A stretch of DNA of 64,000 nt from contig NZ_BBRL01000004.1 of NCBI RefSeq assembly GCF_002090135.1, positions 248,001 to 312,000 on the forward strand, written 5' to 3'. Shown piece by piece: positions 17,270-26,600 of the stretch. Every line of letters begins with the position of its first letter. Within the stretch, counting starts at the first letter, position 1. This DNA is from Demequina sp. NBRC 110055 (lineage in GTDB: Bacteria; Actinomycetota; Actinomycetes; Actinomycetales; Demequinaceae). The notes under the pieces are model-generated. The model was not told where the DNA came from. It searched no databases and saw nothing but the letters and a program-made list of their open reading frames with translations. Both the position numbers and the translations under genes were made by a program.

Positions 17270-18970
17270 TCAGGCGCTGTGGGCTCCGGGCTCAACGTCG
17301 AGCCAGACGGTGCAATCGGATGGCAACTCCCCGTGCTCCAGCGGGTTGCTGGCGAGGACGATGCCGTGATGGTCGGGCAGCGCCACGGGCTCGCTGCCGA
17401 GGTTGGTCAGGGACACGAGCCGGTCGCCTCGCCTGAAGGCGATGACGTCGTCGCCTGCATCGACCCACTGCAGGCGGCCGATGCGCAGGTCGGGGTCGGT
17501 GCGGCGCCGCGCCAGGGCAGCGCGGTACAGCGTGAGCATGGAGTCCGGCCGGTCGGCCTGCTCGCTCACCGCGAGGTTGCCCCAGCCACGGGGTTGGGGT
17601 AGCCATGGCCGGGCGTCCCCGTCGCCGAACCCGTGGGACACGCCGTCCTTGGTCCACGGCAACGGCACGCGACAGCCATCACGTCCGGGGTCGACTCCAC
17701 CCGAGCGGAAATGCATCGGGTCCTCGATCGCGTCGAGGGGGAGCTCGACCTCCGGCAGACCGAGCTCGTCTCCCTGGTAGACGTAGAGCGAGCCGGGTAG
17801 CGCTGCGGTGAGCAGCGCAGCTGCGCGGGCACGGCGCGTGCCGAGGTCGAGGTCGGAGGGCGTGCCGAAGCGCTTTCGCTCGAAGGCGAAGCCGGTGTCC
17901 TCGCGGCCGTACCTGGTCACCGGGCGCGTGACATCGTGGTTGGACAGCACCCAGGTGGCAGGTGCACCGACCGGCGCGTGTTCGGCGAGCGTGCGGGTGA
18001 TGGAGGCCTTCATGGCCACGGCGTCCCATGGCTGGGTCATGAGCGCAAAGTTGAAAGCAGTGTGCATCTCATCGGACCGGAGGTAGCGCGCGAAGCGCGC
18101 GGAGTCCTCGAGCCAGACCTCACCGACCAGGACGCGCGGCTCCTCGTACGAGTCCGCGACGGCACGCCACGACCGGTAAATGCCGTGGATCTCATCGCGG
18201 TCCACGTGCGGGTGTTCGCCCGGACCTGGATCGAGCGGGAGTTGCGGGAGGGCGGGGTCCTTGATGGGGAGCGCGGCCGAGTCGATGCGGACGCCCGCGA
18301 CACCGCGGTCGAACCAAAAGCGCAGAACGCCCTCGTGCTCGGTGCGAACGTCGGGGTGGTTCCAGTTGAGGTCGGGCTGTTCGGGAGTGAACAGGTGGAG
18401 GTACCACTGGCCGGGGGTGCCGTCGGGTTCGGTGACCCGGGTCCAGGTGGGACCCTGGAAGCTCGAGACCCAGTCGGTGGGCATCGTTTCACCGTGGGCG
18501 CCCCGGCCGTCGTGGAACCAGAAGCGTTCGCGCTCGGGGCTGCCGGGGCCGGCCGCAAGCGCCTCCCGGAACCACGGGTGCTGGTGGCTGATGTGGTTGG
18601 GGACCACGTCGATAATCGTCCGAATCCCCAGGGCGCGGGCCTCACCGATGAGCGCCTCCGCCTCGGCAAGGGACCCGAACATGGGGTGGATGGCGCGGTA
18701 GTCCTCCACGTCGTAGCCGCCATCGGCGAGTGGGCTGGGGTACCACGGGTTGAACCAGAGTGCATCGACCCCCAGCTGTGCGAGGTACGGGAGGCGGGAC
18801 CGTACTCCGGCCAGGTCGCCGGTGCCGTCGCCGGAACCGTCCGCGAACGACCGCACGTACACCTGGTAGATCACGGCGGTACGCCACCAGTCACCGTCGA
18901 GCACGGGGTCGATCGCCACGACGGCCGGGGTGTTCCCCTGCGTCGTTGAGATCAGGACGTCGCTGTCCAC
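17270..18970 (-). CDS. Alpha-glucosidase-like glycoside hydrolase, GH13
   Basis: A 566-residue cytoplasmic GH13 enzyme. It has the region-I motif DVVPNH (121-126), the nucleophile D230 in GVRIDSA, the acid/base E284 in GEVWL, and the third acid D346 in SNHDVTR. The opening WWRTAVIYQVYVRSFADGSGDGTGDL and the LWFNPWYPSPLADGGYD segment match bacterial alpha-glucosidases (oligo-1,6-glucosidase/GH13_30-like) rather than secreted amylases. There is no signal peptide, so it should hydrolyse sugars imported by the downstream ABC system. It is the first gene of the operon, and a LacI-type half-operator lies about 60 bases upstream. Confidence 0.9.
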   Translation of the reverse strand: MDSDVLISTTQGNTPAVVAIDPVLDGDWWRTAVIYQVYVRSFADGSGDGTGDLAGVRSRLPYLAQLGVDALWFNPWYPSPLADGGYDVEDYRAIHPMFGSLAEAEALIGEARALGIRTIIDVVPNHISHQHPWFREALAAGPGSPERERFWFHDGRGAHGETMPTDWVSSFQGPTWTRVTEPDGTPGQWYLHLFTPEQPDLNWNHPDVRTEHEGVLRFWFDRGVAGVRIDSAALPIKDPALPQLPLDPGPGEHPHVDRDEIHGIYRSWRAVADSYEEPRVLVGEVWLEDSARFARYLRSDEMHTAFNFALMTQPWDAVAMKASITRTLAEHAPVGAPATWVLSNHDVTRPVTRYGREDTGFAFERKRFGTPSDLDLGTRRARAAALLTAALPGSLYVYQGDELGLPEVELPLDAIEDPMHFRSGGVDPGRDGCRVPLPWTKDGVSHGFGDGDARPWLPQPRGWGNLAVSEQADRPDSMLTLYRAALARRRTDPDLRIGRLQWVDAGDDVIAFRRGDRLVSLTNLGSEPVALPDHHGIVLASNPLEHGELPSDCTVWLDVEPGAHSA

Positions 18971-19029
18971 ATCGCTCCTTCGTTGTCACGATTGAATACG
19001 AGAGACAGTAACTTTCTCAATCGTCTTAC

Positions 19030-19040
19030 GCAAGAACTTG
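19030..19040. promoter_or_regulatory. Putative LacI operator upstream of the alpha-glucoside operon
   Basis: GCAAGAACTTG repeats exactly the core of the operator cluster in front of the lacI-type gene (20170-20202). On the minus strand it overlaps a -35-like TTGCGT followed after 17 bases by TACTGT. An 8-base dyad (ACGATTGA / TCAATCGT) lies slightly downstream. Confidence 0.6.
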
Positions 19041-19093
19041 ACACTACATAGGAAGATTACGATTTCATCACGGACTCCCGCGGGCGCGACGCA

Positions 19094-19125
19094 GCCCTGA
19101 GGCACCGCAAGGGGCGCCTCAGGGC
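19094..19125 (-). terminator. Terminator of the lacI-type gene
   Basis: A perfect 10-base stem GCCCTGAGGC / GCCTCAGGGC with a 12-base loop sits just past the regulator's stop codon. No strong T-run is present. Confidence 0.7.
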
Positions 19126-19147
19126 GAACGGTGGGAGAGGGTCGCGC

Positions 19148-20158
19148 TCAGCGCGTGGCGACGGGGCCCGTGGAGGCCCTCAGCACCAGTTCGGGTTCGA
19201 ACAGCAACTCGTCGCCCGCGCCCATGGTGCCGGCGATCTGGCCTAGCAGCATGTCGATCACCGCACGCCCCATCGCATCGATGGGCTGACGCACGGTGGT
19301 CAGCGGGGGCTCCGTGAAGCTCATGAGCGCCGAGTCATCGAAGCCCACCACCGAGACGTCGGCGGGGACCACGAGCCCCGCTCTCTTGGCCGCACGAATG
19401 GCGCCCAGCGCCAGGGGATCGGACGCGCACACGATGCCTGTCGCTCCCGCCTGCAGCAGCCGGGTCGCTCCCGCCTGGCCCGACTCGATGGAGTACAGGC
19501 CGTTAACGACCAACGCGGGATCGAGGTCGAGGCCGAGCCGCGCGAAGACGCGCTGCGCCGAGGCCAGTTTGCGCACGGAGGGCTGGTGTCCAGCGGGCCC
19601 CAGGAGCAGGCCGATCTTGCGGTGCCCTAGCTGATGGAGGTGCTGAATGGCCTGCTCAGCAGCCGAGCCGTCGTCTGTGGAGACGGTCGCAAAGCCCACG
19701 GAATCCACCGGCGCGCTCACCAGAACTGTGGGCAGCTTCACCCGTCGCAGGCGCTCATAGTGGCCGTGCGGGGCATCGGCCTCCGTGTAATGACCGCCCA
19801 GGAAGATGACGCCGCTAACCTGCTGAGCGAGCAGCAGGTCCACATAGTCGGACTCCGTGATGCCGCCGGCGTTCTGAGTGCACAGCAGCGGCGTGTAGCC
19901 ATTCTGCGCGAGCGTGCCACCGATGATCTCGGCGAGCGCAGGGAAGATAGGGTTCTGCAACTCGGGCAACACCAGGCCCACGAGCCGCGCGCGTTCCCCG
20001 CGCAACTTCGTGGGGCGTTCGTAGCCGAGGACGTCGAGCGCGGTCAGCACCGCCTCGCGGGTGGACTCCGAAACACCAGGCTTGTCGTTGAGGACGCGCG
20101 ACACGGTCGCCTCGGACACACCCACCTTGCGGGCCACCTCGGCCAGACGCTTCGACAT
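19148..20158 (-). CDS. LacI-family regulator of the alpha-glucoside operon
   Basis: A 336-residue LacI/GalR repressor. The N-terminal HTH reads LAEVARKVGVSEATVSRVLNDKPGVS, the hinge follows, and a periplasmic-binding-fold effector domain (ARLVGLVLPELQNPIFPALAEII onward) occupies the rest. I chose ATG 20158 because the HTH starts immediately after it; an upstream ATG at 20194 would add 12 unrelated residues and would overlap the operator cluster. The palindromes at 20170-20202 lie directly before the start, suggesting autoregulation. The same core occurs ahead of the GH13 gene, so that operon is the likely target. Confidence 0.9.
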   Translation of the reverse strand: MSKRLAEVARKVGVSEATVSRVLNDKPGVSESTREAVLTALDVLGYERPTKLRGERARLVGLVLPELQNPIFPALAEIIGGTLAQNGYTPLLCTQNAGGITESDYVDLLLAQQVSGVIFLGGHYTEADAPHGHYERLRRVKLPTVLVSAPVDSVGFATVSTDDGSAAEQAIQHLHQLGHRKIGLLLGPAGHQPSVRKLASAQRVFARLGLDLDPALVVNGLYSIESGQAGATRLLQAGATGIVCASDPLALGAIRAAKRAGLVVPADVSVVGFDDSALMSFTEPPLTTVRQPIDAMGRAVIDMLLGQIAGTMGAGDELLFEPELVLRASTGPVATR

Positions 20159-20169
20159 GCGACAGACTA

Positions 20170-20202
20170 TGCAAGAACTTGCAGAATTCTGCAAGCCTTG
20201 CA
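20170..20202. promoter_or_regulatory. Cluster of three overlapping palindromic operators ahead of lacI-type gene
   Basis: The perfect 18-base palindrome CTTGCAGAATTCTGCAAG (20178-20195) is flanked by TGCAAG-AA-CTTGCA (20170-20183) and TGCAAG-C-CTTGCA (20190-20202). Four alternating TGCAAG/CTTGCA half-sites are packed into 33 bases. Confidence 0.75.
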
Positions 20203-20218
20203 GTGGCCGATGGAAGCG

Positions 20219-20860
20219 TTAGTCCCCGATCACGCCATACAGGCGGTCGCCGGCGTCGCCGAGGCCGGGCACGATGTAGCCCTGCTCGTTGAGCTTCTCG
20301 TCGACCTGCGCGACGACCACCTTGACGTCGGCACGCTCGCCGACGGCGGCCTGAACGTTTTCGATGCCTTCGGGCGCCGCGAGCAGGCATACACACGTCA
20401 CGTCGGTCGCGCCGCGCTCGAGCACGTAGTCGATCGCCATGATGAGCGAGCCGCCGGTCGCGAGCATGGGGTCGATGAGGAACACCTGGCGGCCCGTGAG
20501 GTCGTCGGGCAGGCGGTTGGCGTACGTGATCGCTTCAAGGGTCTCCTCGTCGCGCTTGAGTCCGAGGAAGCCGACCTCGGCGCTCGGGATGAGGCGGGTC
20601 ATGCCATCGAGCATGCCCAGACCGGCGCGCAGGATCGGGACGATGATCGGGGCGGGGTCGGCGATGCGGGTACCGGTGGCCGTGGTGAGCGGCGTCTCGA
20701 CGGTGTGGGGCTCGACCTTGACATCGCGTGTGGCCTCGTAGGCCAGCAGGGTCACGAGCTCGTCAACCAGCTGACGGAACGTCGGCGACGGCGTCTGCTT
20801 GTTGCGCAGGACGGTGACCTTGTGACGGATGAGCGGGTGATCGGCGACGTGAAGCTCCAT
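20219..20860 (-). CDS. upp: Uracil phosphoribosyltransferase
   Basis: A 213-residue type I phosphoribosyltransferase that makes UMP from uracil and PRPP. Family marks are [17 protein letters not shown] near the N-terminus, [12 protein letters not shown], the PRPP loop [14 protein letters not shown] near residue 130, and the uracil-binding end [16 protein letters not shown]. The length equals that of typical Upp. It diverges from tadA over a 72-base gap and precedes the lacI-type gene by about 60 bases that hold the operator cluster. Confidence 0.97.
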   Translation of the reverse strand: MELHVADHPLIRHKVTVLRNKQTPSPTFRQLVDELVTLLAYEATRDVKVEPHTVETPLTTATGTRIADPAPIIVPILRAGLGMLDGMTRLIPSAEVGFLGLKRDEETLEAITYANRLPDDLTGRQVFLIDPMLATGGSLIMAIDYVLERGATDVTCVCLLAAPEGIENVQAAVGERADVKVVVAQVDEKLNEQGYIVPGLGDAGDRLYGVIGD

Positions 20861-20932
20861 GCCCCAACTCTACGGGCAGCACGCCCCACTGGGCCGGGAC
20901 CGCGGGGCCGATGCCGCCGGTAGCCTGGCCGT

Positions 20933-21385
20933 GTGCGCACGTGGGACGAAGCAATGGGTGAGGCGCTCACCCTGGCGGCCGAGGCATCGGCCACCGGCGA
21001 TGTGCCCGTCGGCGCCGTCGTCATCGGCCCCGACGGCACCGTCGTGGGGCGCGGACGCAACAGGCGCGAGGCCGATGGCGATCCCACCTCCCACGCGGAG
21101 GTCCTCGCCTTGCGGGCCGCTGCGGAGGCGGTCGGCACGTGGCGTCTCGACGACTGCACCCTCGTGGTCACCCTCGAGCCGTGTCTCATGTGCGCCGGCG
21201 CTCTGCTCGCGGCCCGGATCCCGCGACTCGTCATCGGAGCGTGGGACGACAAGGCCGGCGCGACGGGATCGCAGTGGGACGTGGTGCGCGACGCGCGCAT
21301 CGGCTCCAAGGTCGAGGTGATCGCCGGCGTACGCGGCGACGAGAGTGCCGCAGTGCTGCGCGAATTCTTCGAGGCGAGGCGCTAG
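20933..21385 (+). CDS. tadA: tRNA-specific adenosine deaminase
   Basis: A 150-residue deaminase that converts A34 to inosine in tRNA-Arg(ACG). The zinc site is complete: HAE (H54, E56) and PCLMC (C84, C87). The GDVPVGAVVIGPDG and GRNRREADGDPTSHAE stretches are typical of TadA. I use GTG at 20933; an ATG seven codons later is possible. The stop codon is followed at once by the start of the FUSC-type gene. Confidence 0.93.
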   Translation: MRTWDEAMGEALTLAAEASATGDVPVGAVVIGPDGTVVGRGRNRREADGDPTSHAEVLALRAAAEAVGTWRLDDCTLVVTLEPCLMCAGALLAARIPRLVIGAWDDKAGATGSQWDVVRDARIGSKVEVIAGVRGDESAAVLREFFEARR

Positions 21386-22498
21386 ATGGCGCGCGACTCG
21401 CGGCCTCGCGACGGACGCCACCCCGGCACATGGCGCGGGGGCGTCAAGCGGGCCGTCATCAGCCTGGGCACCGTGGCGCCGCCAGGTCAGCCGCGCTGGC
21501 CCATCGGGCTCCAGGCGGCGGTCGTGATGGTCGCGCCGATTGTGGTGGGGATCGCGTCTGGGCGCATGGACCTGGGCCTCATTGCCGCGACGGGTGCGTT
21601 CACTGTGCCGTACTTCGCCGCGCTACCCCGGCTCGAGCGGCTTCGCCTGCGGCCACTGGCAGGACTCGTGCTCGTCGCCACCAGCGTCGTCGGCGCCCTC
21701 CTCGCGCCCTACCCGTGGCTGTCGGCCGTGGGTCTCGTGGTCGTGACGTCCCTCGTGGGTGTCGCCGTGCACGGCTACCGGCTGGGACCGCCCGGACCGT
21801 TGTTTCCCATCCTGATCTACGGGCTGTCCGGGCACGCTGTCAATGGCGGGATGCCCGCGAGCACCTTGATTGCGACCGTCGCAGCCGGTTGCGCTTGGGC
21901 GGTCGTCGCCTCGATCGCGCCTTTGGTGAGGCGGGCACACTGGCGCATCACCCCGCGCCCGCTGTCGGTACTGCTGGCCCGACCGACGTGGGATCGCGGG
22001 GCACGGGAGCTCGTGTGGCGTACCGTGATCGTCGCCGCCGTCGGCACGGCGGTCAGCCTCCTGTTCTTCGACGCCGATCGTGCGTACTGGACCGTCGCCG
22101 CTGGGGTGGTGGTCGTGGGCGTCGTCCCCGGGCGCGGACCCGCCGTCACCCGCGGTCTCCACCGCGCGGTCGGCACCATCGCCGGCGTGGGCGTCTATCT
22201 GGGCATCGCGTTCCTCGACCCCGCGCCCGTCGTCCTCGCCCTGACGCTGGGACTGCTGCAGTTCATCACCGAGGTGGCGATCACTCGCCACTACGCGATC
22301 GCCGTGAGCGCGGTGACGCCCATGGCGCTCATCATCGTCACGGCAGCCTCTGGGAGCTTTGGTGACGCCGCCGTGGTGGGCGAGCGCATCCTCGACACCA
22401 TCGTGGGATGCGCCATCGCCGTCGCCACAGCTCTGCTGCATCCGGCGGCCCCACCCGACCCCGCCGGACGCCATGCGCCGCCGGGCAGGCTCGATTAG
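21386..22498 (+). CDS. FUSC-type integral membrane protein
   Basis: A 370-residue membrane protein with about ten to eleven hydrophobic segments in two halves separated by a charged loop near residue 190. The second half carries the RAYWTVAAGVVVVG and RGLHRAVGTIAGVGVYLGI segments characteristic of FUSC/aromatic acid exporter-like proteins. The family is linked to efflux of aromatic acids or related compounds; the substrate here is unknown. ATG starts directly after the tadA stop with no gap, so the two are probably cotranscribed and coupled. It ends 33 bases before tRNA-Ser. Confidence 0.75.
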   Translation: MARDSRPRDGRHPGTWRGGVKRAVISLGTVAPPGQPRWPIGLQAAVVMVAPIVVGIASGRMDLGLIAATGAFTVPYFAALPRLERLRLRPLAGLVLVATSVVGALLAPYPWLSAVGLVVVTSLVGVAVHGYRLGPPGPLFPILIYGLSGHAVNGGMPASTLIATVAAGCAWAVVASIAPLVRRAHWRITPRPLSVLLARPTWDRGARELVWRTVIVAAVGTAVSLLFFDADRAYWTVAAGVVVVGVVPGRGPAVTRGLHRAVGTIAGVGVYLGIAFLDPAPVVLALTLGLLQFITEVAITRHYAIAVSAVTPMALIIVTAASGSFGDAAVVGERILDTIVGCAIAVATALLHPAAPPDPAGRHAPPGRLD

Positions 22499-22531
22499 GT
22501 TTCACGGCCACCCTCTTGTAATCTTTTCCGC

Positions 22532-22619
22532 GGTGACGTGTCCGAGCGGCCGAAGGTGCAGCACTCGAAATGCTGTGTACGGTAACCCCGTACCGTGGGT
22601 TCAAATCCCACCGTCACCG
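22532..22619 (+). tRNA. tRNA-Ser (anticodon CGA)
   Basis: An 88-base class II tRNA. The acceptor stem GGTGACG pairs with CGTCACC, the anticodon loop is CTCGAAA, the long variable arm is formed around TACGG/CCGTA, and the T-loop is GGGTTCAAATCCC. The 3' CCA is not encoded. Confidence 0.96.
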
Positions 22620-22626
22620 CTCTCGA

Positions 22627-22668
22627 ACAAGAGCCCGGATCCCTGTGTGGTCCGGGCTCTTGTGTTTT
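22627..22668 (+). terminator. Rho-independent terminator after tRNA-Ser(CGA)
   Basis: A perfect 13-base stem ACAAGAGCCCGGA / TCCGGGCTCTTGT with an 11-base loop is followed by GTTTTT. Confidence 0.92.
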
Positions 22669-22764
22669 TCCATGGCCCCGCGCGAAGGAACCGGGCGCCA
22701 TGACACCGCACATCCGCGCGCCATCTGTGGTGGGATTCCTCTATCCGACGAGAGGATCGCACAC

Positions 22765-23277
22765 ATGTCCCTGCCCCCAGTGCCCGACGGCTACCAGCGC
22801 TTTCTCATGAAGAGCAAGTTTGGCGCCGGCCGTGACTTCCAGATCCTCGACCCGACGAGCGAAGAGCAGCTGTTCTTTGTGGACGGCAAGGTGGGTCCGC
22901 GCCCCAAGTGCGACGTCCTCGGGAGCGACGGCGTGGTCGTCGCAAGTGTGCGGGGCAAGATGCTCGGCATCCCCAAACGCATGGACGTGGTCGACGCCGA
23001 CGGCGAGCAGGTGGCGCACCTGCACTCGCCGGCCTTCAACTTCATCAAGGACAAGGTGGAGATCACGCTCGCCTCAGGCGAGGAATGGCTCCTCAAAGGC
23101 AACATCATCGAGAAGGACTACGCGGTTCACGACGCACAGGGCACGCTGCGCATCCAGATCACCCAGAAGTGGCTCACGGTGCGCGACCGCTACACGATCG
23201 ACGTTGCCGACGGCACGCCGCCACCGCTCGCCTTTGCCCTCGTGTGGGCGCTTGACCGCTGGGTCGAGCGCGACTAG
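22765..23277 (+). CDS. LURP-one-related (Tubby-like fold) protein
   Basis: A 170-residue protein of the LURP-one-related family. The FLMKSKFGAGRDFQILDPTSEEQLFFVDGK opening (shown in parts: FLMKSKF, FQILD, FFVDGK) and the later KGNIIEKDYAVHD segment follow the beta-barrel repeats of that family. In plants it is defence-linked; in bacteria the role is not established, and membrane or phospholipid association has been proposed for the fold. The start at 22765 is favoured by a purine-rich AGAGGA about ten bases ahead; the frame extends upstream into the tRNA terminator. It stands alone. Confidence 0.8.
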   Translation: MSLPPVPDGYQRFLMKSKFGAGRDFQILDPTSEEQLFFVDGKVGPRPKCDVLGSDGVVVASVRGKMLGIPKRMDVVDADGEQVAHLHSPAFNFIKDKVEITLASGEEWLLKGNIIEKDYAVHDAQGTLRIQITQKWLTVRDRYTIDVADGTPPPLAFALVWALDRWVERD

Positions 23278-23426
23278 GACGCGTCCCCACACTGTCCGCG
23301 GATCATCGTCCCGCGCACCCCGCCGGGGTGGATTCTCGCTCTTTCAATGTGACGAAGCCGACACGCCTCGTGCGGGGCACCCGAGACACCTCACGCGTCC
23401 CACGCAAGGCCGCGCACGCGTAGCAC

Positions 23427-23464
23427 GGAAAGGCTTTTCCCGCACGGGATGGAAAGCGCCTTCC
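23427..23464. promoter_or_regulatory. Two degenerate LacI-type half-palindromes
   Basis: GGAAAGGCTTTTCC (23427-23440) and GGAAAGCGCCTTCC (23451-23464) both approximate the palindrome GGAAAGCGCTTTCC, with centres 24 bases apart, just upstream of TTGACA at 23471. The CG centre is typical of LacI-family operators. Confidence 0.4.
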
Positions 23465-23545
23465 AGAGCCTTGACATCGTTGAACAACCGCCGGTAGGAA
23501 GGTGCCGCACCACCTCACAGACGGGGCGAATTGGACACCGCAGCG

Positions 23546-23559
23546 GTGAAACGTTTCAC
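23546..23559. promoter_or_regulatory. Perfect LacI-family operator ahead of the CE12-PL11 gene
   Basis: GTGAAACGTTTCAC is a perfect 14-base palindrome centred on CG, the classic LacI/GalR operator form. It lies 76 bases before the ATG and downstream of the TTGACA at 23471, placed to block transcription. Confidence 0.7.
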
Positions 23560-23634
23560 ACTTCGACCGCCTGTGATGAGCGGCAAGGACGCCGCCGCCC
23601 TCCTGACCTCAACGACGAGACGAAGGCAGAACGC

Positions 23635-26600
23635 ATGACAGACGCAGCACGCCGCGCCCACCGGGCGCGGTCAGCGATCGCAGGGGCCACCGGCGCCGCG
23701 ATGGCACTCACCTCCATGGCGTTCGTGGCTCCGGCCGCGAGCGCCGCGGACGACGCGGAGTTGTTCTCCGCGAAGTTCGACTTCGGTACCGACACCAGCC
23801 CCGTCGCGGACGGCTGGACGGGTATCGGCACCTCGAACCGCTACGACGCAGAGGCGGGCTACGGCATCGTGTTTGACGGCACCATGGCCGCGCGCGACCG
23901 AAGCGGCGATGACCTCGTGGCCCGCGACTTTATGCTCGGGCTCGGGTGGCAGTTTCTCGTCGATGTCCCCAACGGCACCTACGACCTGACGGCCACGGTG
24001 GGCGACACCCTCACCGGCACGAGCGGCACGCGTACGTCGATTTCGGCCGAGGGCGCAGAGGCCACCCACATCTACACGGACGCGGAACAGACCACGATTC
24101 AGACGATGACGGTCGAGGTCGCCGACGGCCAGCTCACCCTCGACATGGACGGCAAGGGGTCGACGTACCTTGGCGGACTCGAGGTGACGCAGACCGCGGC
24201 CGGCGACGATGGCGATGGTGGCACTGACCCCGGTGATGGCGGCGATGGTGGCACCGACCCGGGCGACGGCGGGGACGCCTCCATTGCCGCGCCGGACTCG
24301 GTTCGCATGGGCCACGTGACGTCCGACAGCGTCATGCTGCGCTGGGACGAGGTCACGGGCGCCACGGGCTACGTGGTGAGCCGGGCCGATGCCGTGGACG
24401 GCCCCTACAGCGTGGTCGCCGAGACGGGCGCCCGCGAGGTCTTCACGACCGACAGCGTGGACGCCACGCAACTGCGGTACTACCGCGTGCAGACCAAGAC
24501 GGCCGCAGGCCTGTCACCGCGCTCGGCCGCGGCGGTCACCTCGATTCCTGACATCACCCCGGACTACCCGGCCGACGGCGTGCTCAGCATCGACCTCGGC
24601 CCCGGCGAGGCCGCCGCGGGTGCCGTGAAGGTCGACGAGACGACCGCCTACTCGGCCAGTCAGCGCATCGGCTTCGTGGACACCTCCGAGGTGGGCGGGA
24701 CCGACCGCGCGACCGGCGACGCCGCCCGTGGCGACTTCGTCACGGTCGGCGACACGGAACTCGTGATCGACGTGCCCAATGGCGACTACACCGTCGATCT
24801 CATCGCCGGAGACCCCACCGCGGCATCGGACATCTCGATGACCGTCGAGCAGATGGCGAAGGTCCAGCAGACCGGGATCGACGCGGGCGACACCCTCGAG
24901 ATGTCGTTCGATCTGGCCGTCGTCGACGGACAGATCAACATCGAGTTTGGCGGCACCGCCCCCAACCTCGCCTCGCTCATCCTCACGCAGCAGTCGCCGC
25001 GCGAGGTGGGAGCGGAGCCGACGGTGTGGGTCACCGGCGACTCGACCGTCCAGTCGTACACCGCTGACTACCAGCCGCAGGCCGGCTGGGGACAGATGAT
25101 CGAGCGCTACCTCAGCGACGACGTCGAGGTCACCAACAAGGCGATCGGTGGGCGCAGTTCGAAGAACTTCATCTCCCAGGGTCGCCTCGACGAGGTGCTG
25201 CTGCAGATCCACCCGGGCGACTACCTGTTCGTCCAGTTTGGGCACAACGACAACTCGTACGGCGTGGATGACCGCTACGCGGCGCCCGACGACTACTACG
25301 AGTACCTCCGCACCTTCGTGGATGGTGCCGTCCAGCGCGGCGCGCAGCCCGTCCTCGTGACGCCGGTGTCACGACGCTCCTACGCCGAGGACGGCACGGC
25401 CAACGTGTCATTCCCTGAGTACGTGGATGCCGCGACGCGCCTTGCCGAGGAGACGGGCACGCCGCTGGTGGACCTGTCCGCTTCGTCGCGTGCCTACCTG
25501 ACGGAGATCGGTCCCGAGGCCGCCAAGTCGGTCTTCCTTCACGTCCCCGCGGGGGTCTACCCCAACCGCCCCAACGGCACCGAGGACGACACTCACTTCC
25601 AGGAGTACGGCGCCATCCAGATGGCCCGCCTGGTCGCCACCGACGTGGCGGAGTTGAACATCCCGCTCGCCGATGACGTGGTCGAGGTCGAGCCGCCGGC
25701 CGATGTCCCGCTCGCACCTGCGGGCGTGGTGGCCGGCTCCGTGTCGAACTCCGGCGCGCAACTGACCTGGACCGAGGTCGAGGGCGCGGACATCTACAAG
25801 GTGGAGATCAAGGGAACGGACGAGGGCGACGACGCGTGGCACCTCACCACCACCTCGACCATCCCGCTGGCCAACGTCACCGGCCTCACCGAGGGCGGCA
25901 GCTACGACCTGCGGGTGATCGCGACCAACGGGGCGGGCGACTCCGCACCGTCCGCGATCGTCACGCTCACCACCCGGGCTCCGCTGCACAAGTTCGACAT
26001 GCAGTTGCCGGGCAACGCGACGCTCGAAGGCTACACCGCTGTCGACGGCACCACCGTGTACTCGGAGGAACTCGGCTACGGGTTCACCACCACCGGTACT
26101 GGCGGTCGCGACCGCGGCACGGGTGACGGCGCGCTCGACGACCTGCAGCGCGACTTCACCCTTCCCAGCTCGACCAATCCGTTCCTGGTCGACGTGCCGA
26201 ACGGCACCTACGCGGTCAAGGTGATCTGGGGTGACCTCATCGGTACCGCACGCCTCAGCGTCGCGATCGAGGGCGTCGACTACGGCAACTCGAACGCCGG
26301 CCGTGGCAGCACGTCGTCGAAGATCATCCAGCCCGTCGTCGTCACCGATGGTCAGCTGACCATCGCCGCCAACGGCTGGCTCAACGGCCTCGAGGTGACG
26401 CCACTGCTGTACGCGCCGACGGCCCTCGAAGCGGGCGACGTCTCGATCGATGGCACCGAAGTTTCCGTGCCGCTGACGTGGACCGGCACCGAGGACTCGG
26501 TGGGCTACCGCGTCTATCGTCAGGCCGAGGGCGCCACCGAGCCGACCGCGGTCGGCGACGTCACCGAGCCGTCGTTCACCGACACGACGGCCGATGTGGG

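Larger units (their letters stand above)
23278..23634 (+). other. 357-base intergenic region ahead of the CE12-PL11 gene
   Basis: I see no gene here. It contains two degenerate LacI-type sites at 23427-23464, a -35-like TTGACA at 23471-23476, and a perfect palindrome at 23546-23559. A GAAGG-containing site (23622-23627) precedes the ATG at 23635. Confidence 0.6.

Noticed and set aside
22499..22764. tRNA-Ser(CGA) as an integration site for a mobile element
   Set aside because: No repeated tRNA 3' end, integrase or foreign genes follow; a normal terminator and an ordinary gene do.
23449..23634. Upstream extension of the CE12-PL11 frame to 23449
   Set aside because: It would read through the operator palindrome and place ~60 residues ahead of a clear signal peptide.
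24206..24283. Short tandem GGCGATGG-like repeats considered as a CRISPR or minisatellite
   Set aside because: They encode an in-frame Gly/Asp/Pro linker between two domains, have no unique spacers and no cas genes nearby.
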